A DNA stretch of 44,796 nt from a bacterium. GTDB taxonomy: Bacteria > Electryoneota > Tariuqbacteria > Tariuqbacterales > JADHWD01. The position numbers were made by a program, and so were the translations under genes. The stretch is taken from assembly GCA_016783645.1 (NCBI GenBank), contig JADHWD010000003.1, positions 1 through 44,796 on the forward strand, given 5' to 3'. This document shows positions 37,372 through 44,796 of the stretch, piece after piece. The first letter of the stretch is position 1. Each line of letters starts with the position of its first letter. The notes below the pieces were generated by a model, which worked only from the letters and a program-made list of their open reading frames with translations, did not search any database and had not been told where the DNA came from.

Positions 37372-38349
37372 TTAAAATCCCTGTAAATCAACTAACACTG
37401 TGTTTTCATCTATGATCTGTCCGGTGACCAGCTTTTTAGAAGCAATATTAATCACTTCTATGAAATCGCCTTCACCGCCGCACTGTCTTGCCCGCCCGGG
37501 AATCGTAATCCGTAAATTTTCCGCTTTCACTGTCAGCAGCACTTCATCACCGGTTTCAATCAGCGGAGGAATTTCCACCATAGCGGAAGTTATTATTTCA
37601 CCTTCATTGATTATCCGCTTGGTGCGGATATTGGCGCTGTAAGCCGATTCAGTCAAAGGTTCGCCAAAAGTCCTGGTAGTCTCCACCATTTTCAATGTTG
37701 TATTGGCGGGAAGAATTTGGCTGTGGCGGTCTATTCGAGTTTTTGCCGCTAAAGCCCGCTGAAAGGTTTTAATCCGCACTGAAACCGGCAGTTTCTTCAA
37801 TAATTTGAAATCATCATATATGCCGACATTAATCACCGCAATCCCCGCGAAATCCTGATTCGGCTTGTCAATGACCTTCATCTCTAAATTACCTTCCGGC
37901 AGTTTATCCAAATTGGGGAGATGCTTGAATTCGATTTCACAGACTATGCCGCTGTTATAATAATGTGAATTGATATATTGTTCGACAATCCGCTTCAAGT
38001 AATCGCCGCCGCAGGCGAAATCTTCGCTCACCACCATTGTTTCAAATGAACCCTGAAAAGCGATATCCCTCAAATTGAAGCCGCCGATTTCTATCCGGCG
38101 GCGCAGTTCATTGCGGTTGATTTTATAGACTTCATTGTTCACCGGGGTTTCAGCGATGAACAGCGAATTCAGATTCGCCGCCAGCCGGCGGTTTAAACCA
38201 AAAATATCCGCTATATCCGTCAACAGCACTTCGGAACCGCTGGCGATAACATATTCTCTCGCCGCCACCGTAACTTCCTGCGCATCGGCCGTTACAACAA
38301 GCGCTGATAAGCAGATCAAAATGACGATATGTATTTTTTGTGTTTTCAT
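37372..38349 (-). CDS. flgA: Flagella basal body P-ring formation protein FlgA
   Basis: Start trimmed to 38349 (MKTQKIHIVILIC). Signal peptide; SAF-like C-terminus with VETTRTFGEPLTESAYSANIRTKRIINEGEIITSAMVEIPPLIETGDEVLLTVKAENLRI. Confidence 0.85.
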   Translation of the reverse strand: MKTQKIHIVILICLSALVVTADAQEVTVAAREYVIASGSEVLLTDIADIFGLNRRLAANLNSLFIAETPVNNEVYKINRNELRRRIEIGGFNLRDIAFQGSFETMVVSEDFACGGDYLKRIVEQYINSHYYNSGIVCEIEFKHLPNLDKLPEGNLEMKVIDKPNQDFAGIAVINVGIYDDFKLLKKLPVSVRIKTFQRALAAKTRIDRHSQILPANTTLKMVETTRTFGEPLTESAYSANIRTKRIINEGEIITSAMVEIPPLIETGDEVLLTVKAENLRITIPGRARQCGGEGDFIEVINIASKKLVTGQIIDENTVLVDLQGF

Positions 38350-38410
38350 CACGGCATCGTTATGCATTCCCACGCTGGAGCGTGGGAACGAGTGTAAAAG
38401 ATTTGAACTT

Positions 38411-38444
38411 TTAACTCTTAACTCTTAACTCTTAACTCTTAACT
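38411..38444. repeat. Short heptanucleotide tandem repeat (TTAACTC)x4.9 between flgG and flgA
   Basis: Same heptamer as 32250-32351 but in the opposite orientation. Confidence 0.95.
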
Positions 38445-38449
38445 GATTT

Positions 38450-39238
38450 TTACCGTTTGATATTATTCGCCATCTGCAGCATCTCTTCGGCGGTGCGGAT
38501 GGACTTGGAATTGAGTTCGTAAGCTCTTTGCGCCACTATCATGTTCACCATCTCTTCCACCACCTTGACATTGGAACCTTCGAGATAACCTTGATTCAAC
38601 TGCCCGAACCCTTCGGCGCTGGGAGTTCCCAGTAAAGGATCGCCGGAAGCGGCGGTGGGCTGGTAGAGGTTCTGCCCGATGTTCTTCAATCCGGCGGGAT
38701 TGATGAACTTAGCTAATTCGATCTGCCCCACTTCCTGAGAATCGGTGGAACCGACCACTAATATGGATACGATACCGTCCGCGGCTACACTCATAGAAGT
38801 GGTGTCTTCCGGCAGGCTTATCTGCGGTTCTAAAGTGAATCCATCGGAAGTGACTAAAGTGCCTTCATCGCTCATCTTGAAAGAACCGTCGCGGGTGTAA
38901 GCGATAGTGCCGTCCGGCAGGCTGATTTGAAAAAAGCCGTTGCCCATGATAGCGACATCTAATGGCCTTTCGGTGGCTAATGCATCGCCTTGAGAGAAAC
39001 TCTTCTGCACCGCCACAGGCCTAACACCGTGACCGACCTGCAGTTCCGTCGGCACCATCACTCCTTGAAAGCTTGAGGTGCCGGCGGCGCGTAATGTCTG
39101 ATAGATCAAATCCTGAAATTCCGCCTTGCTCTTCTTATAGCCGGTGGTGTTCACATTCGCCAGGTTATTAGCGATGACATCGATGCCCAATTGCTGGGCA
39201 TACATACCGGAAGCGGCGCTGAATAATGCTCTTATCAT
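38450..39238 (-). CDS. flgG: Flagellar basal-body rod protein FlgG
   Basis: 262 aa; MIRALFSAASGMYAQQLGIDVIANNLANVNTTGYKKSKAEFQDLIYQ; GYLEGSNVKVVEEMVNMIVAQRAYELNSKSIRTAEEMLQMANNIKR. Confidence 0.95.
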   Translation of the reverse strand: MIRALFSAASGMYAQQLGIDVIANNLANVNTTGYKKSKAEFQDLIYQTLRAAGTSSFQGVMVPTELQVGHGVRPVAVQKSFSQGDALATERPLDVAIMGNGFFQISLPDGTIAYTRDGSFKMSDEGTLVTSDGFTLEPQISLPEDTTSMSVAADGIVSILVVGSTDSQEVGQIELAKFINPAGLKNIGQNLYQPTAASGDPLLGTPSAEGFGQLNQGYLEGSNVKVVEEMVNMIVAQRAYELNSKSIRTAEEMLQMANNIKR

Positions 39239-39275
39239 AACTGTAGTCCTTTATGTTAATAAACAAAATAATCAA

Positions 39276-40013
39276 TTAAGAAACTCGTCCGACATCATTG
39301 ACCGCCCGGCGTAAAGTATCATCCTGCGCCATTAAAATCCGCGAGTCCGCTTCATAATTGCGAAAATAAACTATCATATTCAGCATCTCTTCCACCGGCT
39401 GCACATTGGAACGCTCTAAAAATCCATGCCGGACTTTATACATTGTAGCCGGGGAACTGACGACAGTATTGTTAATCGGCGTAAAAAGGCTGTTAGCGGC
39501 TTTTTGCAATTGATATGGCTGAGGGAAATCCCGGATTTTCAACTTACCGACAATGCGGTCATCGATAGAAACTTCGCCCGCTTCATTGATGAAGACCTTG
39601 CCTTCGGTGATATAGATAGGGCGGTTCCGGTCATCTAAAGCCACCATATTTTCAGAGGTCACCAATCTCGAGCGGGCGTCGATTTTAAAATTGCCGTTGC
39701 GGGTGTACATCTCGCCTTGAGGAGTCTGAATAGCGAAGAACCCATCGCCGACAATCGCCAGATCCAGCGGATTATGAGTTTCTTCCAATAATCCCTGACT
39801 GTAATTTGTCATCACCTGTTCAATTTCCAGCAATCTGGAATATTTGTCGCGGTCCTTCTCCGCCATCAACTCGGCGTCCAGCATCGACTTGAAATAAGCC
39901 CGCTCTTTCTTGAAACCGGTGGTGGTGACATTGGCGAGATTATTCGCCGCTATCTCCTGGCGGAACATCCGCGGACACATTCCGGCGGCTGATGTCCAAA
40001 TTCCCTTTATCAT
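39276..40013 (-). CDS. flgF: Flagellar basal-body rod protein FlgF
   Basis: 245 aa; MIKGIWTSAAGMCPRMFRQEIAANNLANVTTTGFKKERAYFKSML; C-terminus NVQPVEEMLNMIVYFRNYEADSRILMAQDDTLRRAVNDVGRVS. Confidence 0.87.
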   Translation of the reverse strand: MIKGIWTSAAGMCPRMFRQEIAANNLANVTTTGFKKERAYFKSMLDAELMAEKDRDKYSRLLEIEQVMTNYSQGLLEETHNPLDLAIVGDGFFAIQTPQGEMYTRNGNFKIDARSRLVTSENMVALDDRNRPIYITEGKVFINEAGEVSIDDRIVGKLKIRDFPQPYQLQKAANSLFTPINNTVVSSPATMYKVRHGFLERSNVQPVEEMLNMIVYFRNYEADSRILMAQDDTLRRAVNDVGRVS

Positions 40014-40421
40014 ATCAAATCCTGAAAATAAGTTTGCAAGTTACAAGTTACAAGAAGCAACCGTTATGCCACCTCTATATATCTGATAATGTATGAGATA
40101 CATAACAGAACAATCGGCAAATATTTCCGATTTCGTATATTATGGAATAATATGCCGATTGGGAATTCGGAAATGGGAAATATATAAGCGGCTAAAATTC
40201 CAGTCATTTAATAATCCCTCCCGTTCCCCTTTAGGAAAGGAGGGAGTTTGATTACCCCTTTTTTAAAGGGGGACTAAGGGGGATTATTTCTTTGGCTAAA
40301 TATTCTAATGGACATTTCTTAACATCGTTTATCATAAATTTCTGCGTTCCGTTCTCCGTTTTCCGTTCTCTGTTTTCTGTTCTCTATTTTCCGTTCTCTA
40401 TTTTCCGTTCTCTTTTTTCTG

Positions 40422-41774
40422 TTATTTGATTTTTTCCGAGAACGCCTCCGCTAAATTCTCGATGAAATTATCCTTCGCTTTCCGGCGCAGATCCTCCTTG
40501 TATTGACTTTCCAGGAAAAACAGATCTTCCGAATTCATGGGGAAAAAAGCCACTCCTCTTAACTTGGAGGCTTTGCCGGTGATATTCCCGCTGAAAATCT
40601 GTTCGCCGCGCTTAGTGTCGATCACCCATACATCGGCGTTGATTTTCACAACTGTCTTGGGAGCGTGGATTAGTCCCGGCAGAAACCATCCGTGATGTCT
40701 TTCAAATTGAGCGCTGCGATATCGGCCGAATACCAATAAATCAGCTTCGCTGTCTTCGGTTTCCGTTAAAGCGCGCTGGCGGTTTAATACCGCTTCTTCC
40801 GGATTTATGCCGTTTTCCGGTTCTAATATCGTAATGTCTTTCAGCGATCCCAATTTTCTGGCGAATTCCCGCCGCACTCCGTCATCCATATTGTAGTCGT
40901 CGGCGTCAAGAAATTCAAACACCATGATATTATTGTAATCCCTGCCCGAATCCAATATCCCCTTGGACACTCCGGGTATCGCCTTCCGCGAAGTGATGGA
41001 AATCCCAATAGTGAATTTCACGGAAGATTCAGTCACCGCTTCATTCTCCACCCCTCCCCGCAGTCCTAAACCGATATAGGGGAAGTGCGATTCCAGACCG
41101 AAATAAGCGGTGGATACTGCTGATTCGTTGAGGTATTCATGTTTAGTGAAGTATTCTCCAGACGCCATCAAAAATCGGCCTAACAGCCTGATCCTGACAG
41201 CGAAACCGCCGAGAATTTCCAGATTATCACGGTTCTCCGTAGTGAAAGCTCCGATATTTCCCAGCAGTTCCACTTTACTGCTCTGCAATTGTAATAACAG
41301 GCTGGGCGCGAAACCTATCTGACTGACAGAGAATTCCGGAAATCCGTTCACATGGTTCTGGTAGCCTGTGGGCAGGAGAAAGGAAGCCTGAAATCCCGCC
41401 AAAACCGGCAGTTTCCAGGGTTTAACGCAGGATATTTTCAATCCGATAGCCGCATCGCCCTGCCCGCTCTTGTTTACACCGCCGCGATTCATCTTGTAAT
41501 AGGGAACGGAGAAATAAAAATCAACATTGCGGTATAAACCATAAGCCGCATTGAAACGGAGGAAATAATTTGAAGTGTCCAGCTCCATCCTCTGAAACTG
41601 GCTTCTTAAGTCGAAATGGAAACCGCCGGGACCAAGAGTCTCCGCTAAAGCGACGCGGTTGATACTTTCTCCGCCGCTGAATTCAAAACCGGATACCCCC
41701 GCGCTTTCATCGGCGGCGGCGAATAAAATCAAGATTGGTATGACGAAAGCGAGCCTTTTATATATTCTCTTCAT
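40422..41774 (-). CDS. Putative outer-membrane beta-barrel protein with C-terminal FlgO/CsgG-like domain
   Basis: Preferred start 41774 (MKRIYKRLAFVIPILILFAAADESAG signal peptide; ORF track gives 41840). Alternating beta-strand pattern; C-terminal NNIMVFEFLDADDYNMDDGVRREFARKLGSLKDITILEP...ADLLVFGRY...VWVIDTKRGEQIFS. Confidence 0.55.
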   Translation of the reverse strand: MKRIYKRLAFVIPILILFAAADESAGVSGFEFSGGESINRVALAETLGPGGFHFDLRSQFQRMELDTSNYFLRFNAAYGLYRNVDFYFSVPYYKMNRGGVNKSGQGDAAIGLKISCVKPWKLPVLAGFQASFLLPTGYQNHVNGFPEFSVSQIGFAPSLLLQLQSSKVELLGNIGAFTTENRDNLEILGGFAVRIRLLGRFLMASGEYFTKHEYLNESAVSTAYFGLESHFPYIGLGLRGGVENEAVTESSVKFTIGISITSRKAIPGVSKGILDSGRDYNNIMVFEFLDADDYNMDDGVRREFARKLGSLKDITILEPENGINPEEAVLNRQRALTETEDSEADLLVFGRYRSAQFERHHGWFLPGLIHAPKTVVKINADVWVIDTKRGEQIFSGNITGKASKLRGVAFFPMNSEDLFFLESQYKEDLRRKAKDNFIENLAEAFSEKIK

Positions 41775-42213
41775 GGTTTTCACCATAATCAAATGAATAT
41801 GAGCGGTCAAAGTTGAAGATGCGGATATGAATAAACGCATCTCATACTTTTTCCCATCATACTAAATGCAAGCCTCATACCAATCTTAAGTTATTGTTTA
41901 TTAAAGACAGGAATGAAATGGAGGGGAAAATATTTCCGGTCAGACTAATGAATATGGGTAGATTTTAACAGACGGGGAGGGATTGATGCGATGTTTTAAT
42001 TTGAAAACAGGATTTAGGTTTTAGGGTCAAGAAAATGCGAATATCGAACAAGGAATATCGAATAACGAATGATGAATAATTAGAAACTTCTTCATTCCTT
42101 ATCCGTTATTCGATATTCATAATAATCCCCCTTAGTCCCCCTTTAGAAAAGGGGGAAATAGAGATTCCCCGGTTTCGGAGAAACCGGGCTGACCAAAAAC
42201 TGTATTATATGTA

Positions 42214-42241
42214 GTAGGGACGCAAAATTTTGCGTCCCTAC
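42214..42241. repeat. Perfect 28-nt palindrome, copy 2
   Basis: GTAGGGACGCAAAATTTTGCGTCCCTAC. Confidence 0.97.
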
Positions 42242-42252
42242 AGCTCGCATAT

Positions 42253-42307
42253 TATTTTCATGCTAAGTTGTCAGCCGTACGGCTGATGAGGGTTTATCCT
42301 GAAAATA
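42253..42307. repeat. Hairpin element with TATTTTCA...TGAAAATA ends
   Basis: TATTTTCATGCTAAGTTGTCAGCCGTACGGCTGATGAGGGTTTATCCTGAAAATA; related copy at 19167-19220 and partial copy near 6172-6210. Confidence 0.9.
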
Positions 42308-42405
42308 TAAGTAGGGTGGGTTCTTAACCCACCTTCCCGTTCCCGCCGGGTTTTTGACTTGTAACCTGTAACTCGCAGCTCGCAACTTACAGCTCGAATC
42401 TATTT

Positions 42406-42705
42406 TCAATTCTTCGATTCTCCATATTTGCCGCTCATGCGGTAGACGAAAGCCAGCACTTCCGCCACCACCTGGTACAATTCTTCGGGAATGAATTGGT
42501 TCAAGTCCAGCTTCATCAATATTTCCACCAAATCCGGGTCTTCCTTGATGGGAATATCGTTTTCTTTAGCGAGTTCGATAATTCTTTCGGCGATCAATCC
42601 CTTGCCTTTGGCGGCGACTTTAGGAGCGGGATCCTCGCTCATTTTATACTTCAAAGCGACGGCTGAGAGGCGCTTCTTTTTTTCTTTTTCTTCCTTTTCG
42701 TTCAC
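42406..42705 (-). CDS. FlhB C-terminal-domain-like protein (FhlB type)
   Basis: 99 aa; AVALKYKMSEDPAPKVAAKGKGLIAERIIELAKENDIPIKEDPDLVEILMKLDLNQFIPEELYQVVAEVLAFVYRM. Confidence 0.88.
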   Translation of the reverse strand: MNEKEEKEKKKRLSAVALKYKMSEDPAPKVAAKGKGLIAERIIELAKENDIPIKEDPDLVEILMKLDLNQFIPEELYQVVAEVLAFVYRMSGKYGESKN

Positions 42706-42760
42706 TTCTAACCGTTTACCGTTAAGAATTTTTATTTCACTTTAACTTTGTGAAGAGCAT

Positions 42761-42833
42761 GATGTCGGGATTGCGACAATCCCGACTCCACAAAAAGAGA
42801 ACTCCGTGGAGGCAGGATTGTCTCAATCCTGCC
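42761..42833. repeat. Double-hairpin repeat, copy 2
   Basis: gatgtcgggattgcgacaatcccgactccac...gtggaggcaggattgtctcaatcctgcc. Confidence 0.94.
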
Positions 42834-42889
42834 ATATAAAAAATTATCTTGTTACATATTTTAACTTGCGGACTTGCAAACTTGCTAAC

Positions 42890-43381
42890 TTATTTTAAAA
42901 AAAACACCGGAATATAATTACCAGTATGTCTCCTGAGCGCTTTAGGGCTTTGAAAGGTGATATATTCAATCGTGTCAGCGTATCTTGGCGGTTTTCCTGC
43001 GGGATAGAATTTTTTATCAATTTTACCGTTATCGTGCTTCTCAATCAGCATCCGTAATTCCCACTTGCCGGTGAAGGATTTCACCACAAAAGGTTTCCGC
43101 CTTTTGAAATCCGGCAGGTCGATGTCGAACCGTCTCATATGTTTCTCTAAAAACGGCAGGATATCGTCTTTATTCATGAACGCCTGGTTGATAAAGAATC
43201 TTTCGCCCATTCGGCTTTCCATTTCGGAAGGATCAATCACCGCCAGTTTCAGCTTTTTGAATAATTTCGACGGTACGCCATGCTTCACATAAAAACCTTC
43301 AGCGGGAATATGAAATATATACAATCCCGCCGTCTCTTTCTCTTTAGCTTTCGCTCTGCGCCTTTTAAATATACCCATCAT
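42890..43381 (-). CDS. Hypothetical protein
   Basis: 163 aa between the FlhB-like and FliK-like genes; no motif recognised. Confidence 0.6.
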   Translation of the reverse strand: MMGIFKRRRAKAKEKETAGLYIFHIPAEGFYVKHGVPSKLFKKLKLAVIDPSEMESRMGERFFINQAFMNKDDILPFLEKHMRRFDIDLPDFKRRKPFVVKSFTGKWELRMLIEKHDNGKIDKKFYPAGKPPRYADTIEYITFQSPKALRRHTGNYIPVFFLK

Positions 43382-43394
43382 GATAGCACCTCTA

Positions 43395-44639
43395 TCACGC
43401 TAAAAAGTCTATCCCTTCCTCCGAAGGATGAAATCTCATTTCATCCTCTTCCGTATTTAAATTTCCTCTTCCTCCGGTCACAGTCAGGCTTTTGATATTA
43501 TAACCTAATCCTTCGACCGCTTCTATCAATTCATGGGAAAATTTTCTCACGAAATCGGCTGTCTCTTCGGATTGGAAATCCAGTCCGATAATCATCGCTC
43601 CGCCGGAGATATCCACCGCCGCCGACAATTCGCCTAAATTGCGGGAATCGAGTTTTATTCTAATCGAAGCGTTATCTTTATCGAGATGTTTCTGATTGCC
43701 GCCGAAATTGAATTTCACCCAAGCTTCTTCCCACTGCCCCTTAAAGAGCACCGGTATCTGCAGGATGAAATTATCGCCGGCGCCCGGGCGGTTTTCCGGC
43801 AGGTTCTGAAACTGCATAGCTTCCAGATGCTGTCCCAGTTTATTGACCGTTTCACTGTCCAATCCCGCCTTCTGCATCAACATCAGCGCCCATTTCAAAT
43901 TCATCTCTTTGCCTGGCTTCAGATTATTCAGCAGGCTTTTCAATGAAGATTCATGCATCAATCCCAGCAGATTCGCTAGAACGGGAAGGTTTTTCACCAT
44001 ATTTTCCGCGCTGAACTGCTGCGGCAGGCTTTTCAGGAATTTCATCACTTCCGCTGGAACGCCGCTGTCTTCAGACAGGTTCATCATCATCAATTTTTCC
44101 AAAAGCCGGGCTAATAAAGTATCGCCTTTGACAATGGATAACTGAACCGCGAAGTTTTCTTCGGTGGCCGGCAGACCCAGTTGATGTAATCTGACAGCGG
44201 CGCGGGTGATCTCTTCCCGGCTGGCTTTAAAATTCGGATTCCGCTTGAATCTTTGCACAATATCCCGCACTCTATCGAAATTTTCCTTATCCAGCGGCAT
44301 TTTAGCGGCGGACATCTCATCTAAAATATGCCGGTCACCTTCGTTTATACCCCATTCCCGGCTGAGGGACTCGGTCACCCCGTCTTTGAGAATTTTCAGT
44401 TCAAGTTTGGGTTCAACCGCCTGCACCCGCGCCTTGAATAACTGCCCCTTCTTCAACGGAGAATCGGACTGGGCGACCAGATGCATACCCCGCAGACTCA
44501 CCACATACTGATTGGTACCGATAGCCTGCGCCACCCTGCCGGTTATATTTGACCCAAGTTTCAAACCCGCTTTGAATCGGCTCAAATCGGTCTGAATTAC
44601 TTGAAATTGTAGGCGGGGTAAAGTCGGGATATTCATCAA
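43395..44639 (-). CDS. FliK-like flagellar hook-length control protein
   Basis: 414 aa; C-terminus IRIKLDSRNLGELSAAVDISGGAMIIGLDFQSEETADFVRKFSHELIEAVEGLGYNIKSLTV matches the FliK C-terminal pattern; flagellar context. Confidence 0.72.
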   Translation of the reverse strand: MMNIPTLPRLQFQVIQTDLSRFKAGLKLGSNITGRVAQAIGTNQYVVSLRGMHLVAQSDSPLKKGQLFKARVQAVEPKLELKILKDGVTESLSREWGINEGDRHILDEMSAAKMPLDKENFDRVRDIVQRFKRNPNFKASREEITRAAVRLHQLGLPATEENFAVQLSIVKGDTLLARLLEKLMMMNLSEDSGVPAEVMKFLKSLPQQFSAENMVKNLPVLANLLGLMHESSLKSLLNNLKPGKEMNLKWALMLMQKAGLDSETVNKLGQHLEAMQFQNLPENRPGAGDNFILQIPVLFKGQWEEAWVKFNFGGNQKHLDKDNASIRIKLDSRNLGELSAAVDISGGAMIIGLDFQSEETADFVRKFSHELIEAVEGLGYNIKSLTVTGGRGNLNTEEDEMRFHPSEEGIDFLA

Positions 44640-44680
44640 ATTCTATTGGGGTTACCTTGAAAATAGGGTCTAGTTCATTG

Positions 44681-44755
44681 TGGTGTCGACTCTCCGCAGT
44701 CGACACCATACATAATATAAACAATATCTTAGTGTCATGCGGGGACGCATGACAC
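44681..44755. repeat. Composite of two hairpins, copy 2
   Basis: Same order and spacing as 19048-19122. Confidence 0.93.
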
Positions 44756-44796
44756 CACAAATATCAGGGAATGTAGGGGCGAACCCATGTGTTCGC

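Noticed and set aside
40100-40130. GCCGATTG on the minus strand upstream of flgF as a sigma-28 site
   Set aside because: No matching TAAAGTTT-like -35 at 11-nt spacing
44413-44760. 115-aa ORF with MVSTAESRHH
   Set aside because: N-terminus is a translated gtcgac repeat and the rest is a wrong frame over the FliK-like gene; the same peptide appears as a spurious extension at 19175

Overview
The 44.8 kb window carries about 28 intact genes, all on the minus strand. From right to left (direction of transcription) there is a flagellar rod/hook/ring block (FliK-like, FlhB C-terminal-like, FlgF, FlgG, FlgA, FlgH, FlgI, FlgJ, FlgN, FlgK, FlgL). Next is a roughly 18 kb block of very large multidomain glycosyltransferases, then AsnB, flagellin, FliD, FliS, a FlgM-like protein, a ClpX-like AAA+ ATPase, and finally the PduS/PduT pair of a bacterial microcompartment locus. 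FlgH/FlgI (L and P rings) and signal peptides point to an outer-membrane bacterium; I cannot name the taxon. The best candidate for an undescribed system is the glycosyltransferase block between FlgL and flagellin. It includes a 1414-aa protein combining GT9, a helical domain, a CgeB-like GT, a PqqD/RRE-like domain and a radical SAM/SPASM domain. It also includes a Maf-like N-terminus fused to a CgeB-like GT, a CgeB+GT2+TPR protein, and a methyltransferase+GT4+GT4+TPR protein. The flagellin has two cysteines in its variable region and two near-perfect sigma-28 promoters. The second strong theme is a dense mosaic of more than ten short palindromic repeat families filling the intergenic regions. 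At least two of these families are translated in frame inside interdomain linkers of the giant glycosyltransferases, which looks like gene fusion through repeat-containing spacers. All calls come from reading the sequence; no database search was run.
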